This document shows, in pieces, positions 37,815 through 46,800 of a DNA stretch of 64,000 bases (its first letter is position 1; every line of letters starts with the position of its first letter). The translations under genes were made by a program, and so were the position numbers. Origin of the DNA: DASXHY01 sp035552155 (GTDB lineage: Bacteria > Verrucomicrobiota > Verrucomicrobiia > Limisphaerales > DASXHY01); the NCBI GenBank assembly GCA_035552155.1, contig DASZLX010000015.1, positions 1 to 64,000 of the forward strand, in the 5' to 3' direction. A model generated the notes under the pieces. That model was not told where the DNA came from. It did no database searches and worked only from the letters and a program-made list of their open reading frames with translations.

Positions 37815-38313
37815 GGCTTTGACTATCGAGCAAAGAAGCCAGGCCGTGCCCGTGGCAATTCGTCACATTTATATTTCGCGTGGTCATAATTTTTTTGGGC
37901 ATCACGGCGGGCCGCCTGGGAAAAGTCCGGTGACGGCGATGGGTCAAATTGAATGCCTGGCGGGACGGGGTATTCGTGATGACCGTTTTTTTGATTATCG
38001 GGAGAATTACAAAGGGCAGATCACATTTTTCGCATACGAAATTTATGAACAGCTCTGCGAAACATTGAATGTGTTCGACAAGCCGCCCTCGGTTTTACGG
38101 CGGAATGTGATTACGGAGGGAATGGATTTGAATGCGTTCGCGGGCGTCGAATTTGTCATCCAGGGCGTGCGTTTTCGCGGCATGGAGGAGTGCAAGCCTT
38201 GCCACTGGATGGACGAGGCGTTTGCGCCGGGAGCGGAGGAATTCCTGCGGGGGCGCGGCGGGCTGCGAGCGATGATCCTGAGCGATGGAGAGCTCCGTGC
38301 AAAAATCGAATGA
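37807..38313 (+). CDS. MOSC-domain protein
   Basis: 168 aa, overlapping nasA by 8 nt. A MOSC core is visible: VLRRNVITEGMDLNAFAGVEF, then EECKPCHWMDEAF with the conserved Cys and GLRAMILSDGEL. MOSC proteins bind or transfer sulfur and molybdenum cofactor. Its position as last gene of the nitrate reductase unit suggests a role in maturing or protecting the Mo-cofactor of NasA. No membrane or signal segment. Confidence 0.88.
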   Translation: MSEALTIEQRSQAVPVAIRHIYISRGHNFFGHHGGPPGKSPVTAMGQIECLAGRGIRDDRFFDYRENYKGQITFFAYEIYEQLCETLNVFDKPPSVLRRNVITEGMDLNAFAGVEFVIQGVRFRGMEECKPCHWMDEAFAPGAEEFLRGRGGLRAMILSDGELRAKIE

Positions 38314-38526
38314 ACACGGCTTTGAGAGCGCCGATTTTTACCTTCATTCCAATTTCCAGGAATGAATCTGCAAAGCCCTCATACCGTTTTTGCGCAGCAT
38401 GTTCAAATCGCAACAGCCAATTCGATGGTCCTGTGAATTGACGGAAGTTGAACCGCACATTTTTCCGATTGCCCTGCAACATGTTCAGGGCGCGAAATCG
38501 CCCGTCATTCAATGGGAATATCGCTG

Positions 38527-38543
38527 CCTGAATGAGATTCATG
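38527..38543. promoter_or_regulatory. Upstream activator-like palindrome of nirA
   Basis: CCTGAAT-GAG-ATTCATG, one mismatch from symmetry, matches the palindrome upstream of narK (15 of 17 bases). Its centre is 58 nt before the TGGCAC of the sigma-54-like promoter, almost the same spacing as at narK. Confidence 0.55.
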
Positions 38544-38592
38544 GTTTTTAGGGGAATTCAACGCGTAGTTCATTTTGTTCAAACCGTGGAAA

Positions 38593-38608
38593 TGGCACGG
38601 CTACAGCT
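38593..38608 (+). promoter_or_regulatory. Sigma-54-type promoter of the nirA unit
   Basis: TGGCACG-GCTA-CAGCT keeps the GG-N10-GC core and the full TGGCACG of the -24 element; the -12 element is weaker than at narK. The predicted start near 38619 is only 2 nt before the nirA ATG, which is a weakness of this call. The site also lies within a small CCGTG/CACGG inverted repeat. Confidence 0.45.
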
Positions 38609-38620
38609 AAATGCGATACT

Positions 38621-40411
38621 ATGGTTTCATCGCCGGGCATAAGCGAATCGGAAAATGGATTTACGACTGAGCAGAAAGAATACCTCGCCGGTTTTCTGGA
38701 AGGTGTCGCGCGGCGCAATGCAGCGCTGCAGGCGGAGGGGCCGATGGACGGGAAAAATCCAACGGAGCAGTCGCGCGCAGAAATGGTTTTTGGAACGCCG
38801 CTCGCCGACGTGACCAAACCGGAGCGCTGGAAACACGAGGAACACTCGCTGGACGGTTGGGACCGCATCCTGGCGCACGCCGAGGCCGACAAACTTCCGA
38901 ATGAAGAGAACACTTATCGCTTTCGGAATTTTGGGATGTTTTTTGTCGGCCCCACGCAAAACAGTTTCATGCTGCGGTGTCGAATTCCCGCGGGCGAACT
39001 CACGGCCCCACAATTGCGCGGCCTAGCGGACATAGCGGATGATTTCGGGAACGGCAAAGCGGCCATCACGACGCGTTCAAATATCCAAATTCGTGAAATT
39101 GCGCCGCGCAACCTGGTGAACGTGCTGACGCGCTTGCAATCGCTGGGCCTGACGGCGCGCGGCAGCGGAGTAGACAATGTGCGAAATATCACGGCGTCGC
39201 CGACGGCCGGTTTTGACCCGCAGGAGTTGATGGATACGCGCCCGTTCGCCCATGCGTTGCATCATTACATTTTAAATCACCGCGATCTTTATGGCCTGCC
39301 GCGGAAATTCAACGTCGCGTTTGAAGGCGGGGGTTCGGTGGATACCGTGGCGGACACAAATGATTTGGGATTCATGGCGACGACGGTTGCCAATCCCGGC
39401 GCGCAGGGTGATTCAATGAAGGATGGCTCGCCCTCTGCCGTTGAGCCGGGGGTTTATTTTCGCGTGGAACTGGCCGGTATCACGGGCCACAAACAATTGG
39501 CGGCCGATGCGGGCATTCTAATTCGGCCCAGCGAAGTAGTGGCTGTGGCAGTGGCAATGATTCGCGTGTTCGTCGAAAACGGCGATCGCACAGACCGAAA
39601 AAAAGCGCGGCTGAAATACCTGATTGATAAGTGGGGCGCGGAAAAGTTTTTGGCTGAGACTCAGAAGAAGCTTTCATTCTCTCTGGTCAAATTCGCTTTG
39701 GAAAAATGCCAGCGCCGTCATCCCCCGCTTAAGCATGGGCATCTCGGTGTGTATCGCCAGAAGCAGAAAGGGAAAAGCTACCTCGGCGTGGCGATTCCGG
39801 TAGGCATCATGACCACGCGGCAAATGCGCCGTGTGGCGGACATTGCGGCGAGCCACGGTTCAGGCCAGGTGCGGTTGACGCCGTGGCAGAATCTTTTGAT
39901 TCCGGATATTTCGGACAACTTTGTGGAGACGGTCAAGCGCCAGGTGGAACGCATCGGTTTTCATCACGAGGCGACCAACATCATTGGCGGGTTGGTGGCG
40001 TGCACGGGCAACACCGGTTGCAAATTCGCGGCCACGGACACCAAGGGGCAGGCGGTGGCGCTGGCAGCGCACCTGAACAAGCGCGTGAGGTTGGACCAGC
40101 CCATTAACATTCACCTGACCGGATGCCCGAATTCCTGCGCGCAGCATTATATTGGTGATATTGGTTTGCAGGGGGTGAAGGTGAATATGGCTGGCGCATC
40201 GGAGGGGTATAACGTCGTTTTTGGGGGCGGTTATGGCACGGATGCGGCCATCGGCAAGGAAGTTTTCAAAGGCATTTCGTTTAATGAAATTCCAAAACTG
40301 CTGGAGCACGCGCTCAAAGTTTATCTCGCGCGCCGGCAGGCGGGAGAATCGTTCGCGGCGTTCACGCGCCGGCATGAAGTGAAGCAACTGCAGGAGATGT
40401 TTTCCGAGTGA
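38621..40411 (+). CDS. nirA: Assimilatory nitrite reductase, NirA/sulfite reductase haemoprotein type
   Basis: 596 aa. Two ferredoxin-like nitrite/sulfite reductase halves are present, and the siroheme-[4Fe-4S] ligands are complete: C461 and C467 (CTGNTGC), C502 and C506 (CPNSC). It reduces nitrite to ammonium. The N-terminal segment FTTEQKEYLAGFLEGV (from residue 14) recurs in the diflavin reductase two genes downstream, suggesting that the two form an NADPH-dependent pair like CysIJ instead of using ferredoxin. Cytoplasmic, no signal peptide. Confidence 0.92.
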   Translation: MVSSPGISESENGFTTEQKEYLAGFLEGVARRNAALQAEGPMDGKNPTEQSRAEMVFGTPLADVTKPERWKHEEHSLDGWDRILAHAEADKLPNEENTYRFRNFGMFFVGPTQNSFMLRCRIPAGELTAPQLRGLADIADDFGNGKAAITTRSNIQIREIAPRNLVNVLTRLQSLGLTARGSGVDNVRNITASPTAGFDPQELMDTRPFAHALHHYILNHRDLYGLPRKFNVAFEGGGSVDTVADTNDLGFMATTVANPGAQGDSMKDGSPSAVEPGVYFRVELAGITGHKQLAADAGILIRPSEVVAVAVAMIRVFVENGDRTDRKKARLKYLIDKWGAEKFLAETQKKLSFSLVKFALEKCQRRHPPLKHGHLGVYRQKQKGKSYLGVAIPVGIMTTRQMRRVADIAASHGSGQVRLTPWQNLLIPDISDNFVETVKRQVERIGFHHEATNIIGGLVACTGNTGCKFAATDTKGQAVALAAHLNKRVRLDQPINIHLTGCPNSCAQHYIGDIGLQGVKVNMAGASEGYNVVFGGGYGTDAAIGKEVFKGISFNEIPKLLEHALKVYLARRQAGESFAAFTRRHEVKQLQEMFSE

Positions 40412-40470
40412 GCTCTTCAAGCCACGATTTAATTCAAATCAAAGACGCAACCACGGATTCGAACGACTAA

Positions 40471-41982
40471 ATGATAAAAACAAAAATCACACTCAGCACC
40501 AGTATCCTCGTGCTGGCCGTGATCAATAGTGTTTACGGCCAGACTGCTCCCGCAACTTCGCCGGCGCCGTTCGCGGGATTTCTGAACGAATTTCTGCGCA
40601 AGGACGATCCCGCCATGAATCAATGGGACTTTGGCGGCGCGGCGCGGGCACGTTATGAGGCCAAGGAGGGAATGGTGGTGCAAGGTGTCGCGGGCTCGAT
40701 GGATTTTCGAGACAAGGATAGCGACGAAGGAAATGAATATTTCATGGAACGAATCCGGTATCACGCCGGCTATGCGCAAAAATGGTGGAGCGCTTATGTG
40801 GAGGGCCAAAGCAGCCTGGAACAGAGCGATGAGCGTTTCGCCTACGCCAATTCGCCGGTGGTGGCCGGCACGATCAAAACCAAAGGCGACGGTCCCGAGG
40901 CGGATGTCATCATGCTTCACCAGGCATATGTTACCATCGGGAACAGCGCGGAATTTCCGCTTTCGGTCAAGATCGGCCGCCAGGAATTGGCCTACGGCGA
41001 GGAGCGATTGGTCGGCACATTCGGCTGGAACAACATCGGGCGGACGTTCGATGCCGCAAAGGTTCATCTGCAAACGGACTGGGTGAGCGCGGATTTTTTC
41101 ACCAGCCGCCCGGTCATTCCGGAAGACGGGCGTTTTAATGTCTCGAATGACTACGATTGGCTCTCGGGTGTTTACGCGACGACGGCAAAAGTCCCAAAGA
41201 ACACGCTCGATGTTTATTTCTTTTCGCGCAACAGCTCGCCTTCGGCGATTGCGGTTGAACGTCGCCCGCAGTTTCCGCAGCCGAGCGCGCGCGATATTTA
41301 TACCGTGGGCGGCCGGCTCAAATCAAAGCCAGGACAGGTTGGCAACTGGGATTACTCCCTTGAGGGAGCGTATCAGTTTGGCGATTATCGCGATGTTCGC
41401 CTGGGAGCGGCATCGCCGCGATTGGCGCAGAGCGCGTTCATGACAGTTGTCCAGGCGGGTTACACGTTCACCAACGCCTGGGGCGGTCCGCGCCTGGGCG
41501 CCGCATATTCCTACGCGTCGGGTGACAGTAATCCCCACGATGGCACGCACGGCACCTTCGATAATCTTTTCCCCACGAACCATCGGCTCTACGGAATAAT
41601 GGATTTCTTTTCGCTGCAAAATATCCAGGACTTGAAGGGGACCGTGCAGATCAAACCGCTATCGCGCCTGAGCGTCGCGCTTGAGGGCCACGGCTTCTGG
41701 CTGGCGGACACGCGGGATAATTCCTACACCGCTGCCGGAGCGCCGCGGGGAGGACTCGCCGCCACACCCGGGACGGGTTATGGGATCAATCCCAATTACG
41801 GCAGCTTTGTCGGCACTGAACTCGATGTCATCGCGAGTTATGCCGTCACCCGCTATGCGCAATTGGAGGCTGGTTACGGGCATTTCTTCGTGGGCGATTA
41901 CATTCGGCAATCCCTGTCCGAGCCCGGCCTCGGCTCGCGGGATGCGGATTACTTTTATATTCAAGGCAACATTACATTCTGA
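40471..41982 (+). CDS. Outer-membrane beta-barrel, alginate-export/porin-like
   Basis: 503 aa with a signal peptide (STSILVLAVINSVYG-QT). The mature part has alternating-residue beta-strands, a typical Alginate_exp start (WDFGGAARARYEAKEG), a VKIGRQELAYGEERLVG stretch seen in that family, and a C-terminus ending in Phe (YFYIQGNITF), as expected for an outer-membrane protein. Placed between nirA and its flavoprotein, with its stop overlapping the next ATG by 1 nt, it is probably a nitrate/nitrite-permeable porin. Specificity is inferred from context only. Confidence 0.85.
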   Translation: MIKTKITLSTSILVLAVINSVYGQTAPATSPAPFAGFLNEFLRKDDPAMNQWDFGGAARARYEAKEGMVVQGVAGSMDFRDKDSDEGNEYFMERIRYHAGYAQKWWSAYVEGQSSLEQSDERFAYANSPVVAGTIKTKGDGPEADVIMLHQAYVTIGNSAEFPLSVKIGRQELAYGEERLVGTFGWNNIGRTFDAAKVHLQTDWVSADFFTSRPVIPEDGRFNVSNDYDWLSGVYATTAKVPKNTLDVYFFSRNSSPSAIAVERRPQFPQPSARDIYTVGGRLKSKPGQVGNWDYSLEGAYQFGDYRDVRLGAASPRLAQSAFMTVVQAGYTFTNAWGGPRLGAAYSYASGDSNPHDGTHGTFDNLFPTNHRLYGIMDFFSLQNIQDLKGTVQIKPLSRLSVALEGHGFWLADTRDNSYTAAGAPRGGLAATPGTGYGINPNYGSFVGTELDVIASYAVTRYAQLEAGYGHFFVGDYIRQSLSEPGLGSRDADYFYIQGNITF

Positions 41983-43775
41983 TGGACCAAAAAGAACAAC
42001 CAGCAGTGGTGCCGTGCCTGCCGGAGAACGCGCCGTTCACGGTGGAGCAACGGGCATATCTCAACGGTTTTCTGGCGGGAATCTTTTCCCGGATGCCGGC
42101 GGCGGCGGGAGCCGCGCAACCTGCGGCGCCCGTGGAAGCATTGATTCCCTTGTCGATTCTTTTTGGATCGCAAACCGGCACGGCGGAAAATCTCGCGAAG
42201 CGGATGGCGAAGGAAGCCGGGCAACGAGGATTTGCGCCCACAGTTCATGATCTGGCGGATTACCCGGCAGCACAGCTTGTGTCCGAGGAGCGGTTGCTGA
42301 TGGTAACGAGCACGTATGGCGATGGGGAACCGCCGGACAGCGCGAAGGCATTTTGGAATTTTCTGGGCGGCCCGAACGCGCCGAAGCTTTCGCAAATGCG
42401 GTTCGCTGTTTGCGCGCTGGGCGATTCGAACTATCCCAAGTTCTGCGGCTTTGGCAAAGAGCTGGATGTTCGGCTGGAATCGCTGGGTGCGAAGCGCGCC
42501 CATTCGCGCGTGGATTGCGACGTGGATTTCGAAGAGCCATTCAGCAAATGGTTGAACGAGGCGCTGACAAAAATAGGAGCGCGCGGCGATGCCCCGGTAC
42601 CGAAAGTCGAGGCTCGAGGCTTGGGCGCCAAGGAATACGATGCCGCCGGGAAATACTCACGCACCAATCCATTTTCCGCGGCGCTGTTGATAAACAAACC
42701 TTTGAACGCCCCCGGCTCCGCCAAGGATACCCGCCACTTTGAAATGGATTTGAACGGGTCGGGATTGAATTATGAAGCCGGCGATGTGCTGGGAGTGATT
42801 CCTCGGAATTGTCCGGAACTGGTTGAGGACATGCTGGCCGCGCTTAAATATTCAGGCGATGAATCGGCGCCGGGACGCGATGGGGCGGATGTGTCGTTGC
42901 GCGAGGCTTTTTCGGGCCACTATGAAATCACCAAAATTTCCCAACCATTTCTCGCTGCGATGGCGGAACGTTCGGGTGATGAGACGTTAAAAAAACTGGC
43001 GGCGCCGGGCGCCAATGGCGCGGCGGTTGAGTTTCTTTATGGCCGCGAGATGATCGATTTATTGCTCGCTCATCCTTCGGTTAAATTCGCACCGGCTGAA
43101 TTCACGTCCCTGTTAAAAAAACTGCAACCGCGGCTTTACTCGATTTCCTCGAGCCCGAAAGGCAATTCCGGACGGGTGCATCTGACCGTGAACATCGTCC
43201 GTTACGAATCGCTCGCCCGAAGACGGAAGGGAGTGTGTTCCACGTTTCTTGCGGAGCGCGTCGAGCCGGCGAGGACAGTGCCGGTCTTCGTGCATGCGAA
43301 TAAAAATTTTCGCCCGCCACCCGGCGCCGAAACGCCGATGATCATGGTGGGGCCGGGCACCGGCATCGCTCCCTTTCGCGCGTTTTTGCAGGAACGCCGT
43401 GCGGTCGGCGCCCGGGGGAGAAACTGGCTTTTTTATGGCGACCAACGTTCCGCCACTGATTTCATGTATCGCGAGGAACTGGAGTCGATGCGGAACGACG
43501 GCATCTTAACGCGTTTAGACACGGCGTTTTCGCGCGACCAGGCGGAAAAAGTTTATGTGCAGGATCGGATGCGCGAAAATGCGAAGGAATTATTTGCGTG
43601 GCTCGAATCCGGCGCGCATTTCTACGTTTGCGGCGACGCCAGGCGAATGGCGAAAGACGTGGACGCAGCGTTGCATGAGGCGATTCAAACCGGCGGCGGC
43701 CGGACTGCCGGGCAGGCGGTTGAATACGTCAACCGGCTTAAGAGCGAAAAGCGCTATCTACGAGACGTCTATTAA
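41982..43775 (+). CDS. CysJ-like diflavin NADPH reductase
   Basis: 597 aa. After the N-terminal FTVEQRAYLNGFLAG segment comes a flavodoxin domain (FGSQTGTAENLAK, STYGDGEPPDSA), then an FAD domain (RLYSISSSP, GVCSTFL) and an NADPH domain (MVGPGTGIAPFRAFLQERR, YVCGDARRMAKDVD), ending RYLRDVY as in CysJ/P450 reductases. It would deliver electrons from NADPH to a siroheme enzyme. The neighbour nirA makes nitrite reductase the likely acceptor; sulfite reductase is the alternative. Confidence 0.92.
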   Translation: MDQKEQPAVVPCLPENAPFTVEQRAYLNGFLAGIFSRMPAAAGAAQPAAPVEALIPLSILFGSQTGTAENLAKRMAKEAGQRGFAPTVHDLADYPAAQLVSEERLLMVTSTYGDGEPPDSAKAFWNFLGGPNAPKLSQMRFAVCALGDSNYPKFCGFGKELDVRLESLGAKRAHSRVDCDVDFEEPFSKWLNEALTKIGARGDAPVPKVEARGLGAKEYDAAGKYSRTNPFSAALLINKPLNAPGSAKDTRHFEMDLNGSGLNYEAGDVLGVIPRNCPELVEDMLAALKYSGDESAPGRDGADVSLREAFSGHYEITKISQPFLAAMAERSGDETLKKLAAPGANGAAVEFLYGREMIDLLLAHPSVKFAPAEFTSLLKKLQPRLYSISSSPKGNSGRVHLTVNIVRYESLARRRKGVCSTFLAERVEPARTVPVFVHANKNFRPPPGAETPMIMVGPGTGIAPFRAFLQERRAVGARGRNWLFYGDQRSATDFMYREELESMRNDGILTRLDTAFSRDQAEKVYVQDRMRENAKELFAWLESGAHFYVCGDARRMAKDVDAALHEAIQTGGGRTAGQAVEYVNRLKSEKRYLRDVY

Positions 43776-43818
43776 TATTGCCACGCGTTCAGTTGTTAAG
43801 GCCATTTGAGGCGCGGAA

Positions 43819-46800
43819 CTATGGCGAGCTTATCATGTAGAACCGGTTCGGATGAGCCGTCACTTGAGGGTCGGAGAAGATGATATTGCCAGTGCCAAAG
43901 GTGCCGGAGCCGACCACCTGCCAATCTGACGGAGCCAAGCGGAGGCTGTCGGAGGCCAGGATCCGGTAGCTTTGGCCGGCCGGGCCGGAGAAGATCAACT
44001 GGAACCCGCCTCCTCCCACCAGCATCTGCGCGTCGATAATTCGGGGAACCACTGGCCCGATCTGAAAGAAGTCGCTCAAGTCATAGACGGTGGCGCTTCG
44101 GCCATCGACATAATTATAGCCATCGTTTTGCACGTCGACCTGGCTCGCCGGGATGACGTTCGTCTGGTAAGCCAGGCCGAAAACCTCGTCCATGGTCTTG
44201 AGGTCCGAGGCGTGGCTGTAAGGGAGGGTGCTGGCGTAGGCGTTGCCCCTGGCCAGGGGCGAGATGAGGATGAATGGGATCGTGGTGTTGGTGTCATCGG
44301 TGCTTTCCGTTTCGTCGAACCAAATGATAATTGCTCCACGGTCCTTATAAGCCGACGAAGCCATGATCCGGGGAATGATCATCGAGAGGAAGTTGTCCCC
44401 GGCGGCGACAGCCGCCTGGTCGCCCGTCCAGGTCGTGCCGTGGTAAGTGAAGCCATTGGGCAGGGGATTATGCATTTGGTTGTAGAGGCCTGGCGCCATC
44501 CAGTTGTAACGGCCAATGTTGGTGCGGGCCAGGTCGGTCCAGAAGTTCGTCAGTGGATAACAGTTTCGGTTTTGAGTATCGGTGAAAAACTGCATCGGAT
44601 TGTGCCTGGCCAGATAGCCGTAATCGGTGCTGCCATTGTACGGATTCACGGCGACGCCGGACCCGACCGCGGTGACGGCGGGCGAAGGGGAATATTCGAG
44701 GTCTTCGTCGTAACTCCGCCAGGGGATGCCCGCGGCGGTAAGCTGGCCGGAGAGGTGCTGGACACCGCTGAACACATTTTGCGCGCTGGTACTGGGATCG
44801 CTGTCGGTGCGGATATCGAAGTCGGTGCCGGCTTCTCCCCAGATATAGTTCGGCTCGGAAGGATGTTCGCCCACAGCCACGGTATAATAATGTGTCGCAT
44901 AAGCGACCTGCGCCGCGTTGGGATTGCCCGGCGTCAACAGACTGTTGAAAAACGGGCACGCCGGATTGCCCAGCAGTTGTTGCGGCGAGACGGTCGGGTT
45001 TGTTTGTACGAAGTCATGATTTTCCATCGGGATGATGAAGAACGTTTTGATGGATTGGAGCACAGCCATGGCTGGCGAATTGGTAATTGTGATGTTGACC
45101 ACGGAGGAGGTGCTGCTCGCGCCGCTGCCATCCATGGCAACCGCCGTCAACGCGTGGGATCCGGCGAAGACATTGGCCGTGATGAACGTGTAAGGGGCAT
45201 TGGTTTCGTACGCCAGCAGGGTCGAACCGGAATAGAACGAAACGTGGGTGATCGCACCTCGACCGCCGGCCACGCTGGCCGCGAGCGCCAGGCTGGCCGG
45301 GGCATTGAAGCGGGCGCCATCGGCGGGACTGGTCAACGTCACTGTCAACGGCGCGGCAAACACCGCCGTCACATTCACGACATCGGAAGTGATCGAAAGG
45401 CCCGCGTTGTCACGGGCAATCGCAGTCAATGCGTAGTTGCCGGCTGGAACGTTCGTCCAGGTTAGTTGGTAGGGAGTGCCGGTCACATGGCCCAAAGAAG
45501 CGTCATTGGCGAGGAATTGAATGTTCGTGATAGTGGCGCCAAAATCGAAAGCATCCACTGTTATCGTGAGGTCGCTGCCCGGCGCGATGGAGGCATTATT
45601 GACGGGTGAACTGATGCTGGCATGCGGCCCGGCGGGATTGCCCACGGAGCCGTAGTTGGCGAGACCGGAATTGGTGGCGACCGTGGCCCAACTTGCCCAA
45701 ATCCAGCCAGGAGACTGGACTCCCGCTTGAATTCTCGCTTCGTCCATGGTGCCATGAAAAAAGAAGGAATCATCCGAAGCTTTGCCGGAGAGCACGGCGT
45801 TGGTCCGGGACGATCCGGCGAGAATGGAATTGGCTCCCTGCGTGACATCTTTGCCATCCACGTAGATGCGCGCGGTGTCGGCAACGGTATCGACGGTGGC
45901 GGTGACCAGATGCCACTGGCCGAAGCTCACCGAGCCTGCCGCACTGGAGGTGGCGGCTGTGTGGGTGCCGTCGCCGGTGATGAAACGCAGGGCGCCATCG
46001 GTGGTGTTGAAATTGTTCACATTCATCGCAAATCCGTTGGCGGTTCCCGAGCCGGGCTTGCTGGCCCAGACGGTTTGGATGTTGTTGATCGCCGGCGAAA
46101 TATTGATCCAGGTCGAGAGAGAGAAGGAGTTGCTCAAGTTGATCGCTCCCGCGCTCAGCCAGGTGGAACCGTTAAAGGCAATACCCGGCCCGGCCACTCC
46201 GGGGGCCGAAACCGGTCCGGCGCCGGTCCGGGCTGGATTTTGCAGCGCGCTATCCGCAAACGGAAAACCGTTTTGATTCAGATGCCAAACGAGATCAAAA
46301 TCGGAGGAGTCGGCCTGAGCCGAAGACGTCAGCGGCACGAATTCGGTGCTGACGTTTCCATCCGGAGTGATGGTATGGATGGCAAAACCCAGTTGCCCGC
46401 CATTTGGCAGCCAACTGGTGGCCGGCGCGACGTGGATGGCCAGGCCGTTTTGGGTAAAGACTCTTCCGTTATGCCAGTGTCCGGCGAACAAATGTTGGAT
46501 GCCCAGCCCGGCCAGCAGGTTGGACTCGCTTTGATCGTAAGGCGGATTCACCGTCCAATACGGATTCGAATCCGGAAAACCGTTATCCGAGTACAACGGG
46601 ATGTGTTGGGCGGCAATGAGCACATTGGTGGTTCCACCTTGCTGGCCGAGCCAGTTTAACATCGTCTGGGATTCCGCCGCTATTCCGGCCGAGAGCGGTT
46701 GGACAATCCCGGAATTGAAATTGTCGTAGTTACCCAGCAGTTCTGAGTCCAGCATCAATACCTGCACATACTTCACTTTGAACGAATAATAGTCCGGGCC

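Larger units (their letters stand above)
38314..38620. other. Regulatory gap upstream of nirA
   Basis: No credible gene is seen. It contains a CATTCC/GGAATG inverted repeat near 38344-38364, the upstream palindrome at 38527-38543 and a sigma-54-like promoter at 38593-38608. A minus-strand ORF (38156-38542) crosses into the MOSC gene and is not supported. Confidence 0.5.

Noticed and set aside
38156..38542. Minus-strand ORF of 128 codons upstream of nirA
   Set aside because: It runs antisense through the C-terminal half of the MOSC gene, has no recognisable domain, and its start coincides with the regulatory palindrome.
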